Positions 29,982-38,953 of a stretch of DNA of 64,000 bases are shown here, piece by piece. The stretch's first letter is position 1, and every line of letters begins with the position of its first letter. The notes under the pieces are model-generated. The model was not told the DNA's origin. It saw only the letters and a program-made list of their open reading frames with translations, and searched no databases. Both the position numbers and the translations under genes were made by a program. The stretch is from assembly GCA_030607875.1 (NCBI GenBank), contig JAUWJD010000005.1:1-64000 (forward strand), given 5' to 3'. This stretch comes from Chloroflexota bacterium. GTDB lineage: Bacteria > Chloroflexota > Anaerolineae > UBA2200.

Positions 29982-31268
29982 ATGCGCAGGGAAACCACCA
30001 TCAAACATTGTTCCTTTTGCAAACGGGCAGCGTACGAGGTGCGTAAGTTGATCGAGGGCCCGGGCAATGTCTACATCTGCGACGAGTGCGTGCAGACCTG
30101 TCAGGATATCCTGGAACAGGAGGAGATACCTACCCGCCCACTGCGGCATACGGGGGGGCAGAGAATCCCTCCACCCATGGAGATCTACCAGCGACTCAAT
30201 GAGTACGTCGTAGGACAGGACCGTGCCAAGAAGGTGCTGTCGGTCGCGGTCTATAACCACTACAAGCGCACCAGGGCCAGAAGAGAGCAGGATGACATCG
30301 ACCTGCAAAAGAGCAACATCCTGCTTATTGGGCCTACAGGCTGTGGCAAGACGTTGCTGGCGCAGACGCTAGCCAGGATACTGGACGTGCCCTTTGCGCT
30401 GGCTGACGCCACGACATTGACAGAGGCCGGCTATGTAGGCGAAGACGTGGAGAACATCCTGCTGCGCCTGATCCAGGCCGCCAGTCGCAATCTGCGACGT
30501 GCTTCCAAAGGCATCATCTACATCGATGAGATCGACAAGATCGCGCGCAAGAGCGGTGATAGCCCCTCCATCACCAGAGATGTATCTGGCGAAGGGGTGC
30601 AACAAGCCTTGCTGAAAATCCTGGAGGGCACTGTAGCTAATGTGCCGCCCCAGGGCGGACGGAAGCATCCCTACCAGGAGTTCATCCAGCTCGACACCAC
30701 AGACATTCTCTTCATCTGCGGCGGAGCCTTCGAGGGGCTGGAGAAGATCACAGCCAACCGCCTGGGCACCGAAAAACTTGGTTTCAAGAGTCACACCCAC
30801 CGCGAGAAGGCAGAAAGAACCAGGACTGAACTGCTGAAGCACGTCAACTCCGAGGATTTGCTGGAATATGGGTTCATCCCCGAGCTTGTTGGCCGCTTGC
30901 CAGTGGTAGTGAGCGTGCACCCACTGGACGAAGAGCTGCTGATCCAGATCCTAACCCAGCCCAGGAACGCCATCGTCAAGCAGTTCCAGAAGCTTTTCGC
31001 CCTCGACGGCGTGGAGTTGGTCTTCTCTGGGGACGCGCTACGGGAGACAGCGCGTGAGGCATTGCGCTGTCGCATGGGCGCGCGCGGCCTGCGCACCATC
31101 ATCGAGGAAGCTCTGTTAGAGATCATGTACGAGATTCCGTCACGCCAGGACGTAAAGCGCGTGGTAATCGACGCGCAAGAGATCCGTGACCGCAAACGCC
31201 CCTGTTTACCCGAGAGCTGGGATATAGAAGAGGGTCTGTCACACCAAGACAGACCCCGCGCAGCGTAG
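29982..31268 (+). CDS. clpX: ATP-dependent Clp protease ATP-binding subunit ClpX
   Basis: N-terminal zinc finger [58 protein letters not shown]. Confidence 0.97.
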   Translation: MRRETTIKHCSFCKRAAYEVRKLIEGPGNVYICDECVQTCQDILEQEEIPTRPLRHTGGQRIPPPMEIYQRLNEYVVGQDRAKKVLSVAVYNHYKRTRARREQDDIDLQKSNILLIGPTGCGKTLLAQTLARILDVPFALADATTLTEAGYVGEDVENILLRLIQAASRNLRRASKGIIYIDEIDKIARKSGDSPSITRDVSGEGVQQALLKILEGTVANVPPQGGRKHPYQEFIQLDTTDILFICGGAFEGLEKITANRLGTEKLGFKSHTHREKAERTRTELLKHVNSEDLLEYGFIPELVGRLPVVVSVHPLDEELLIQILTQPRNAIVKQFQKLFALDGVELVFSGDALRETAREALRCRMGARGLRTIIEEALLEIMYEIPSRQDVKRVVIDAQEIRDRKRPCLPESWDIEEGLSHQDRPRAA

Positions 31269-31272
31269 GAGC

Positions 31273-34005
31273 ATGGCGATGATAACCGGCGCAGAGATCC
31301 GCCAGGTTTTTCTTGATTACTTCCGAGACAGGGGCCACACGGTCGTCCCCAGCTCATCTCTTGTCCCGGGGAACGATCCCACTCTGCTCTTCACCAACGC
31401 TGGCATGGTGCAGTTCAAGGACGTCTTTGTGGGTACCGAGAAGCGTGGCTACAGCCGCGCCACCACGGCCCAAAAGTGCATGCGCGTGAGCGGCAAGCAC
31501 AACGACCTGGAGAATGTAGGCCCCTCACCTCGACACCACACCTTCTTCGAAATGCTGGGCAACTTTTCCTTCGGCGACTATTTCAAGCGCCAAGCCATCA
31601 CCTACGCCTGGGAATTCCTCACCGAGGTCATGGGGCTGGATCCACAGCGCCTGTATCCCACCATATACCTGGATGACAACGAAGCTTTCTCCCTGTGGCA
31701 AGAGGTAACCGGCGTGCCGGGCCCCCGTATCACCAAACTGGGCAAGAAAGACAATTTCTGGTCCATGGGTGACACTGGGCCCAACGGTCCCTGTTCAGAG
31801 ATTATCTATGACCGTGGTCCCGAGCATTGTACCTGCGGCCGCCCCGACTGCAACCTGGCCATCGAATGTGAACGGTGGGGGGAACTGTGGAATCTGGTAT
31901 TCATGCAGTTCGAGACCACCTCCGATGGCACGACACGCCCACTGCCCAAGCCCAGCATTGACACCGGCCTGGGCATGGAGCGCCTGACTGCAATCATGCA
32001 GGGCAAGAGCGACAACTATGAGACGGACCTGTTCTGGCCCATCGTCCAGCGCACACAGCAGTTGCTAGGCCACAGCGATGCGCAGCGTCAAAAGCAACTC
32101 GTTTCCTATCGCGTGATTGCTGACCATGCACGGGCGATCGCCTTCCTGCTCGCTGACGGTATGCTGCCCGGCAACGAGGGCCGCAGCTATGTGCTGCGCC
32201 TGATCTTACGCCGCGCCGCACGCCACGGCAAAATGCTCGGCTTTGAGAAACCTTTCATGGCCGAAGTGTTGAAAGTCGTGATAGACATCATGGGCGAGCC
32301 CTACGCTGAGCTGCTCCAACGACGGGACTTTATCCTCAAAGCCACTACCCAGGAAGAGGAGCGCTTCCTGCAGACGCTGGATACCGGGCTGAACCTGCTC
32401 GATCAGGTCATCGCTGAAGTCAAGCAGGCGAGCCAGACGGAGATACCAGGAGAACAAGCGTTCCGCCTGTACGATACCTACGGCTTCCCGCTGGCTCTGA
32501 CCCGTGACGTGGCCAAGGAGCACGGTCTATCCATAGACGAGGCAGGCTTCCAGACAGCGATGGAAGCCCAGCGGAAGCGTGCACGGGCTGCACAGCACTT
32601 TGAGATGGAACAAGAGGAGGAGCTGTACCGCAACCGGGATCTGCCGGCCACCTCGTTTGTAGGCTACGAGACAACTGCATGCCGTGCCCAAGTGTTGGCA
32701 CTGGTTCAGGATGGTCAAGTACGGGACAAAGTCAGCCCCGGACAGGAGGTGCAGATCGTACTGGACCGCACGCCGTTTTATGCCGAAAGCGGCGGGCAGA
32801 TCGGCGATACCGGCACGATCGAGGGACCACGAGGCCGAGTTGACGTACACAACACCCGCCATCCCCTGCCCGAGTTGACAGTACACTATGGACAGGTCAT
32901 TGAAGGGGCCATCGTTAAGGGGGAGCGAGTAGAAGCGCGGGTAGATGAAGAGCGCCATTTGGACATTGCCCGCAACCACACCGCCACTCACCTGCTGCAT
33001 TACTCCCTGCGCCAAGTCCTGGGCGATCATGCACGCCAAGCTGGCTCGCTGGTAGCGCCAGACCGTCTACGCTTCGACTTCACCCACCTGCAGCCAGTCT
33101 CTGCAGAGGAACTGCGACAGATTGAGCGCGAGGTCAATGCAGCGATCCGCGCAAACATGCCGGTGGCGGCAAGCGTTACGACTTTCAGTGAGGCGCGCGA
33201 GAGAGGGGTTATCGCCCTCTTTGGTGAAAAGTACGGCGATATGGTGCGTGTGGTCAACGTCGGCGACGAGTACAGCCGCGAACTGTGCGGCGGCACTCAT
33301 CTGCGCAGCACGGGCGAGATCGGCTTTTTCAAGATCCTCAGCGAGTCCAGCATAGGCTCCGGTCTGCGCCGCATCGAGGCGGTAGCAGGACGGGGTGCAG
33401 AGGCATACGTACAGCAGCAGCTCGACTTCCTGGCCGAGGCAGCGGCTGCCGCGCAGGCCCAGCCGGGTGACTTGGGGCAGAAAGTAGAAGACCTCGCCGA
33501 ACAATTGAGGCAGCAGCAACGTCAGATCGATCAGTTGCGCAGCCAGGCAGCCCGTGAGACCGCCGAGCAGCTACTGAGCCAGGTCGAAGAGATCTCCGGA
33601 GTGCAAGTGCTCGCCGCACAGGTAGATGCCGATAGTGTAAAGCGTATGCGGGAGATGATCGACCGCTTGCGCGAACAAGTGGGGTCTGCAGTAATCGTGT
33701 TGGCGGCAGTGATCGCCAAGAAGCCAACCCTGGTGGCTGCTGTGACTCCTGATCTGGTGAAGCGGGGCTTACACGCTGGCAAGCTGGTAGGCCAACTGGC
33801 ACAGGTCATCGGTGGTGGCGGCGGCGGACGTCCGACGATGGCTCAAGCCGGTGGCCATGATGCCAGCAAGTTACAGGAAGCCCTGGACCTGACGCAGCGC
33901 CACGTCAAAGATATGCTCACTCGCACCCAGGACAGCCAGGCCTCGGGCCAGGCGCAGGACGTGGCCAATCACCCCGATGCTACAGGACACTGCATCAATT
34001 GCTGA
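31273..34005 (+). CDS. alaS: Alanine-tRNA ligase
   Basis: RQVFLDYFRDRGHTVVPSSSLVPGNDPTLLFTNAGMVQFKDVF; HNDLENVG; CGGTHLRSTGEIG. Confidence 0.97.
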   Translation: MAMITGAEIRQVFLDYFRDRGHTVVPSSSLVPGNDPTLLFTNAGMVQFKDVFVGTEKRGYSRATTAQKCMRVSGKHNDLENVGPSPRHHTFFEMLGNFSFGDYFKRQAITYAWEFLTEVMGLDPQRLYPTIYLDDNEAFSLWQEVTGVPGPRITKLGKKDNFWSMGDTGPNGPCSEIIYDRGPEHCTCGRPDCNLAIECERWGELWNLVFMQFETTSDGTTRPLPKPSIDTGLGMERLTAIMQGKSDNYETDLFWPIVQRTQQLLGHSDAQRQKQLVSYRVIADHARAIAFLLADGMLPGNEGRSYVLRLILRRAARHGKMLGFEKPFMAEVLKVVIDIMGEPYAELLQRRDFILKATTQEEERFLQTLDTGLNLLDQVIAEVKQASQTEIPGEQAFRLYDTYGFPLALTRDVAKEHGLSIDEAGFQTAMEAQRKRARAAQHFEMEQEEELYRNRDLPATSFVGYETTACRAQVLALVQDGQVRDKVSPGQEVQIVLDRTPFYAESGGQIGDTGTIEGPRGRVDVHNTRHPLPELTVHYGQVIEGAIVKGERVEARVDEERHLDIARNHTATHLLHYSLRQVLGDHARQAGSLVAPDRLRFDFTHLQPVSAEELRQIEREVNAAIRANMPVAASVTTFSEARERGVIALFGEKYGDMVRVVNVGDEYSRELCGGTHLRSTGEIGFFKILSESSIGSGLRRIEAVAGRGAEAYVQQQLDFLAEAAAAAQAQPGDLGQKVEDLAEQLRQQQRQIDQLRSQAARETAEQLLSQVEEISGVQVLAAQVDADSVKRMREMIDRLREQVGSAVIVLAAVIAKKPTLVAAVTPDLVKRGLHAGKLVGQLAQVIGGGGGGRPTMAQAGGHDASKLQEALDLTQRHVKDMLTRTQDSQASGQAQDVANHPDATGHCINC

Positions 34006-34076
34006 ACTCAGGCAGTTGTTTTCATGCGACAATCGAGCCAAAGAGGTTAGTAACCTTTGGTGCACGAAGCAGTAGG
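33982..34076 (+). repeat. Dispersed hairpin/MITE-like repeat family I, copy A
   Basis: acagg(acac)tgcatcaattgctgaactcaggcag...aacctttggtgcacgaagcagtagg; shares termini with 37311-37453 and 57845-57951. Confidence 0.8.
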
Positions 34077-34082
34077 TAGCTG

Positions 34083-35594
34083 ATGCAGATCATCGAACTT
34101 ACCGGCGATGAGAATATCACCATTATTCTGAACTTGCTGCAGCAAGCCACAGACAGAGATGTGCTGCTCTTTGTGCCCAAAGGCAACGAAGCGCTGGAGA
34201 AGAACGAGGTCAACCTGAAGTTGCTGCGCCGTTGGGCGGACAACCTGGCCTTGCGCATCGCTCTGGTGGTTGAGGACCGGGGCACGCACGTCCTGGCCAA
34301 GGAGGCTGGTTTTGTCTTGCTGCCGTCCATCGAGGCGGGGGAGAAGGCCAACCTGCATGTCCTGGATCGCAGAAGGCGCCGTCGCAAAGGCCTACCCCCA
34401 CGCCCCACTCCCAGCCTGTGGTTCAGTACATCCTCTAGATCCAAGACCAGCAAACCAGGTCTGAAGAGGTTCTTCGGTGCTGGTGCCGGCCTGCTCGTAG
34501 CGGCAGTTGTTTTCGCGGCTCTGGCTCTTGTTCTGCTGTTCATCATGCCAGGTGCTACGGTTGTGCTCAGACCAGCCAGCGAGCCTGTCGAGGCAGCAAT
34601 GCAGATGACAGGCGTGGCAGGGCTCACCGAGATCGACTATAACCTGGCTCAAGTGCCCGCCCGCACCGTGTACGTGCAACGAGAGGGTTTCGACACGATT
34701 GCCACAACCAATAAACGCGACGTTCCCGATGGGTACGCAGCGGGCACGGTGGTTTTTGCCAACAAGACCACTATCCCGGTGACGATCACCAAGGGCACCG
34801 TAGTGCACACCAGCTTTGGCCAGAAGGTGCGTTTCTATACTGTGGCTGACGCCTGGTTGCCTGGTGAGTTATATGGCGCGGTGCGCGTGGGCATCCTGGC
34901 AGCAGAGCCAGGCCCCGGCGGCAACGTGTCCCCACTGACGATCAATGTGGTAGAAGGAGAATTGGCGGCACAGATAGACGTGCTGAACAATGTACGCACC
35001 AGCGGCGGAACGGTACGGCGATTCTCTACTGTAGATGGTGTGGACAAGGTCAACCTGCGGGCCAAGCTGCTAAAGCGCCTACAAGAAGAAGCCTATAGCG
35101 AATTGACCTCGGGCCTCGGTGCGGATGATTTCATCCCCGCCGACTCGCTCATTATCGAGGTTCTGGCCGAGGAATTCGACCACAAGATCGACGACATCAC
35201 CGACGAATTGGGAATGAAGATGACGGTACAGGTGAGCGGCCTGGCCGTCAGTGGAGATGAGGGAAAGGAATTGCTGTTGACTCTACTGCAGCAGCGCATG
35301 AAGCCCGGTTACCGCCTGCTGGATGACAGCGCCATCTTCGAGCGCGGTGGGGTGATCGAAGCCACACCAGAACAGGCACAATTCAGCATGAGTGTGCGGG
35401 CAGCCATCGCGCCGGCTGTTGACGCGAATGCAGTCAGCAGCGCTATCGCTGGCAAGACCATCGAAGCAGCCAAGGAGTATCTGTCGCGGCAGTTCAAGCT
35501 CGCTTCTGAACCCCAGATCGATTTGACGGGCAGCTTCCTGAAGCGCTTGCCCTGGTGGGCAGCGCGCATCCAGGTACAGGCCACCACGGAGTAA
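34083..35594 (+). CDS. Membrane-anchored protein with baseplate J/gp47-like extracytoplasmic region
   Basis: Cytoplasmic N-domain, one TM (LLVAAVVFAALALVLLFIMPGATVVL), then GTVVFANKTTIPVTITKGTVVHTSFGQKVRFYT pattern. Confidence 0.6.
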   Translation: MQIIELTGDENITIILNLLQQATDRDVLLFVPKGNEALEKNEVNLKLLRRWADNLALRIALVVEDRGTHVLAKEAGFVLLPSIEAGEKANLHVLDRRRRRRKGLPPRPTPSLWFSTSSRSKTSKPGLKRFFGAGAGLLVAAVVFAALALVLLFIMPGATVVLRPASEPVEAAMQMTGVAGLTEIDYNLAQVPARTVYVQREGFDTIATTNKRDVPDGYAAGTVVFANKTTIPVTITKGTVVHTSFGQKVRFYTVADAWLPGELYGAVRVGILAAEPGPGGNVSPLTINVVEGELAAQIDVLNNVRTSGGTVRRFSTVDGVDKVNLRAKLLKRLQEEAYSELTSGLGADDFIPADSLIIEVLAEEFDHKIDDITDELGMKMTVQVSGLAVSGDEGKELLLTLLQQRMKPGYRLLDDSAIFERGGVIEATPEQAQFSMSVRAAIAPAVDANAVSSAIAGKTIEAAKEYLSRQFKLASEPQIDLTGSFLKRLPWWAARIQVQATTE

Positions 35595-35597
35595 GGC

Positions 35598-36032
35598 ATG
35601 CGCATTCTAGGCTTGGATCTGGGAGAACGGCGCATCGGAGTTGCATTGAGCGACCCCTCTGGCTGGCTTGCTACCCCGCTCACCGTGCTGAGTTGCAGCA
35701 GCCGCAAAGCCGAACTGGCAGCAATCGAAGAACTAGTACACCAGCATCAGGTAGAACGAGTCATCGTCGGCTACCCACTCAGCCTGAATGGCAAGGTCGG
35801 CCCTCAAGCACAGCGCGTTGAGAAGTACGTATCACAGATTCGTAAGCGTCTGCCAGTACCAGTGATTCTGTGGGACGAGCGCCTATCGACCGCGCAGGCA
35901 GAGCGTTTGCTCCACGAGGCAGGAAAGCGGGTGCGGCGCGAGCGAATTGATGCCGCGGCAGCAGCGGTGATCCTTCAGAGCTACCTGAACGCGCAGTCTC
36001 CGGCGACAGAGACCCAGCGAAACCGTCACTAA
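35598..36032 (+). CDS. ruvX: Putative pre-16S rRNA nuclease / Holliday junction resolvase-like RuvX (YqgF)
   Basis: MRILGLDLGERRIGVALSDPSGWLATPLTVL; WDERLSTAQAERLL. Confidence 0.92.
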   Translation: MRILGLDLGERRIGVALSDPSGWLATPLTVLSCSSRKAELAAIEELVHQHQVERVIVGYPLSLNGKVGPQAQRVEKYVSQIRKRLPVPVILWDERLSTAQAERLLHEAGKRVRRERIDAAAAAVILQSYLNAQSPATETQRNRH

Positions 36033-36043
36033 GGAGGAACAAG

Positions 36044-37195
36044 TTGGAAAGCAGCCGACACACCTTGATACGGATTTTGCTCTTCCTGCTCGGAGTAGTG
36101 CTGATCGTGGGTACTGCAGCTACCATCGCCTGGTTCTTCCTCCGCGAAGTGCGGGGTACTGCCTTGCAGCCCGGTACTCAAGTGGATCTCTCCTCGCTGG
36201 AGAAGACGCTACTGGGCACCTATCTCAACTTCCGTCGCCAAGAAATCGACACTCCACCCAGTACGGACGACACTCCAATTCCCTTCACCATCCAGCCCGG
36301 CGAAAATGGAGCGACAGTCGCTATGCGCCTCGAACGCCAGGGAATCATCCAGGACGCAGAGTTATTCCGGCTGGTATTACGATACTGGGGCGTAGATGCA
36401 CAGATCGAGGCCGGCGACTATTCGCTGCGGCAAGACATGTCCATGCCCGAAGTGATCAGCCAACTACAACACGGCCGGCTGCGCGCCAAGACGGTTACCA
36501 TCCGCGAAGGGCTTCGGGCTGAGGAAATCGCGCACCTGCTGGCCACCGAGGGTTTGGTGGATCAGGAGGAGTTCATCCACCTGGTGCGTGATGACGCATT
36601 CCATTACGACTTCTTGCGCGACCGGCCAGCCGATGCGCCCAAGACTCTGGAGGGTTTCCTTTTCCCGGATACCTACCAATTCGCCGTAAATATCAGCACC
36701 ACCGCTGTGATTGACACCATGCTGCATAATTTTGACCAGCGAGTGACCATCGAAATGCGCCAGCAGGCCCTCGCCGCAGGCCTGGACTTGTTCGAGGCGC
36801 TGGCCCTGGCCTCCATTGTCGAGCGTGAGGCAGTCGTCCCTGAGGAGCGTCCAATCATCGCCAGTGTGTACCTCAACCGCCTGCGACGCGGCATGCACCT
36901 CGAAGCTGACCCCACCGTGCAGTACGCGAAGGGCTATGATCCGCAGACAGAGCGCTGGTGGCCCCACCTATCGCTGGACGAACTGCGCACCGTTGACTCA
37001 CCGTTCAACACCTTCATCCATCCTGGTTTGCCTCCAGGCCCAATCTGCAGCCCTGGCCTGGCCTCCATCGAAGCTGTGCTGAACCCTGCCGACACCACAT
37101 TCCTTTTCTTCCACGCCAAAGGGGACGGTTCGCACGCTTTTGCCGAGACCTTCGAAGAACATCTAGAGAACCGGCAAAAGTACCAGTACCAGTAG
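36044..37195 (+). CDS. mltG: Endolytic murein transglycosylase
   Basis: TTG start; ALASIVEREAVVPEERPIIASVYLNRLRRGMHLEADPTVQYAKGY; SPFNTFIHPGLPPGPICSPGLASIEAVLNP. Confidence 0.95.
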   Translation: MESSRHTLIRILLFLLGVVLIVGTAATIAWFFLREVRGTALQPGTQVDLSSLEKTLLGTYLNFRRQEIDTPPSTDDTPIPFTIQPGENGATVAMRLERQGIIQDAELFRLVLRYWGVDAQIEAGDYSLRQDMSMPEVISQLQHGRLRAKTVTIREGLRAEEIAHLLATEGLVDQEEFIHLVRDDAFHYDFLRDRPADAPKTLEGFLFPDTYQFAVNISTTAVIDTMLHNFDQRVTIEMRQQALAAGLDLFEALALASIVEREAVVPEERPIIASVYLNRLRRGMHLEADPTVQYAKGYDPQTERWWPHLSLDELRTVDSPFNTFIHPGLPPGPICSPGLASIEAVLNPADTTFLFFHAKGDGSHAFAETFEEHLENRQKYQYQ

Positions 37196-37200
37196 GGGCG

Positions 37201-37267
37201 AACCTTGTGTGCGCCCAATAGCCCATCCGCCAACCTTGCGTGCGCCCAACAGCCCATCCGCCAACCT
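37201..37267. repeat. Short tandem direct repeat, 31-bp unit x2 plus partial
   Basis: aaccttgtgtgcgcccaatagcccatccgcc / aaccttgcgtgcgcccaacagcccatccgcc / aacct. Confidence 0.85.
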
Positions 37268-37310
37268 ACTGCGCTTCGTTTTGGGTCACACCTCATCACT
37301 GCCGGCAGAT

Positions 37311-37453
37311 ACAGGGTACTGCATCAACAGTTCGTCCCGCCGAAGGTCTCGCTGGAGGCGATGGCTCGACGAGATTGCTAAACTCAGGCAGTCGCTTTGA
37401 TGTGATGATCGAGCCCAAGAGGTTTGGCAACCTTCGGTGCACGAAGCAGTAGG
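37311..37453 (+). repeat. Dispersed hairpin/MITE-like repeat family I, copy B (longest)
   Basis: acagggtactgcatcaacag...gccgaagg...tgctaaactcaggcagt...gtttggcaaccttcggtgcacgaagcagtagg; inverted termini. Confidence 0.8.
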
Positions 37454-37460
37454 AGGGCCT

Positions 37461-38264
37461 ATGCAGTCTTCGCAACGGATGAGACACGGGAGGGAGACAG
37501 CCCTATCACGACGTCGGTTTCTGCACCGGCTGGCAGCGGCCGGGGTCATGACGCTGGCTGGCAGCGAATTACTGGGTGGCTGTGGACAGCACCAGACGCC
37601 CTCACTCAGCACGCCTCCGCAGCCAACTTCCACCATGCCAGACCCCACAGCAACGGGCGGGATTATCGCTCTTGCAGCGAAAGAGATTGACCTGCCCCCA
37701 CCACGCACCGAGGGCGCGATGTCATTGGAAGAAGCGTTAGCGCGACGGCGTTCGGTGCGGGCCTACTACCGTAACAGGCCTCTGAACTTGCAGGACATTG
37801 CCCAGCTCTTCTGGGCCGCACAAGGTGTGACCCGCGATTGGGGCGGGCGCACAGCCCCCTCTGCTGGCGCACTCTACCCCTTGGAGATATACGCCGCCAC
37901 GGCAAACCGCGTGTACCACTACCTGCCGGCTGGTCACGGCGCGGAGACAACGATGCAGGAGGACATACGCGAAACACTGTGGGCTGCTGGTCTACACCAG
38001 CAAGCGCTGGCACTGGCCCCCGTCATCTTTGTCATCAGCGCCATCTACGAACGCACCACGAGCAAATACGGCGACAGGGCAGAGCGTTACGTCAAATTGG
38101 AAGCGGGGCATGCCGCGGAGAACCTGCTCCTGCAGGCAGTAGCCTTGGACCTGGGCGCAGTGGTGATTGGCGCTTTTCACGACGAGCAAGTCGCCGCCGC
38201 CCTAAGGCTGCCAGATAAGGAAGAACCGCTCTACCTGATTCCTGTCGGTCACCCGACAGAATGA
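37461..38264 (+). CDS. SagB/ThcOx-type nitroreductase-family oxidoreductase with Tat/lipoprotein signal
   Basis: Twin-Arg SRRRFLHRLAAAGVMTLAGSELLGGC; SLEEALARRRSVRAYYRNRPLNLQDIAQLFWAAQGVTR. Confidence 0.85.
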   Translation: MQSSQRMRHGRETALSRRRFLHRLAAAGVMTLAGSELLGGCGQHQTPSLSTPPQPTSTMPDPTATGGIIALAAKEIDLPPPRTEGAMSLEEALARRRSVRAYYRNRPLNLQDIAQLFWAAQGVTRDWGGRTAPSAGALYPLEIYAATANRVYHYLPAGHGAETTMQEDIRETLWAAGLHQQALALAPVIFVISAIYERTTSKYGDRAERYVKLEAGHAAENLLLQAVALDLGAVVIGAFHDEQVAAALRLPDKEEPLYLIPVGHPTE

Positions 38265-38296
38265 ATTCCTGGTGGCCCGCCACACCCATTGTCATG

Positions 38297-38360
38297 CTTC
38301 GTAGTGACGACTTTAGTCGTTGGTGACGCGGGAAGAGCGCCCAAAGTCGCCACTACGAAC
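38297..38360. repeat. Dispersed hairpin repeat family II, copy 1
   Basis: cttcgtagtgacgactttagtcgtt...gcgcccaaagtcgccactacgaa: imperfect inverted repeat between two convergent genes. Confidence 0.75.
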
Positions 38361-38369
38361 TCGTTGTTA

Positions 38370-38837
38370 TCAATGTGCCTTCCCGGTCACGGCTTGCACA
38401 GCCAGTCGCACGCTCTTCGTTGGGCTGACCTTGATCCGGGCATCGAGGATGCGACCCTCTTCATCGATCACAAAGTGGCTGCGGATGATGCCCATGTAGC
38501 TCCTGCCGTACATCTTTTTCTCACCCCGTACGCCGTATTCCTCGGCAACCGCGTGATCCGGATTGGAGAGTAGCACAGATGGCAGCGCGTTCTTCTGACG
38601 GAAATCCCGCAGTTTCTTCTGCGAATCGGGGCTTGCGCCGATCACCACAGCATTGGCAGCAGCTATTCTGTCGGATTCATCACGGAATCCCTGGGCTTGG
38701 GCCGTTCAGCCCAAAGTGCCTGCTTTGGGGTAGAAATAGAGAATCACCCGCTTCCCGCGAAAGTCCGAGAGCTTGACCTTCTCACCCTCATCAGAGAAGA
38801 GCTCGAAATCCGGGGCTATTTCACCGATGGTTGGCAT
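38370..38837 (-). CDS. Bcp/PrxQ-type peroxiredoxin, probable selenoprotein (in-frame TGA at codon 44)
   Basis: Reads MPTIGEIAPDFELFSDEGEKVKLSDFRGKRVILYFYPKAGTLG[TGA]TAQAQGFRDESDRIAAANAVVIGASPDSQKKLRDFRQK... with one TGA (38706-38708) at the peroxidatic Cys position of the PGCTxxA(C) motif; candidate SECIS hairpin downstream. The ORF track shows only 38370-38648. Confidence 0.8.
38673..38690 (-). promoter_or_regulatory. Candidate bacterial SECIS element
   Basis: On mRNA strand GGATTC-CGTGAT-GAATCC: perfect 6-bp stem, 6-nt loop with G at loop position 2; loop begins 22 nt after the TGA. Confidence 0.65.
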
Positions 38838-38953
38838 GGTTCACCTCCACGCATCACTCAAAGAGTACGGCCCTTGTGGGAGCACTGCCTTCACGCACTC
38901 CTACCCCGCGACTCCGGCAGGTGCCCTAGAGCGCGTAACATACAGCAGACAGA

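Noticed and set aside
34083-35594. Prophage region around the baseplate-J-like protein
   Set aside because: Flanked by alaS, ruvX and mltG; no integrase, capsid, tail or terminase genes.
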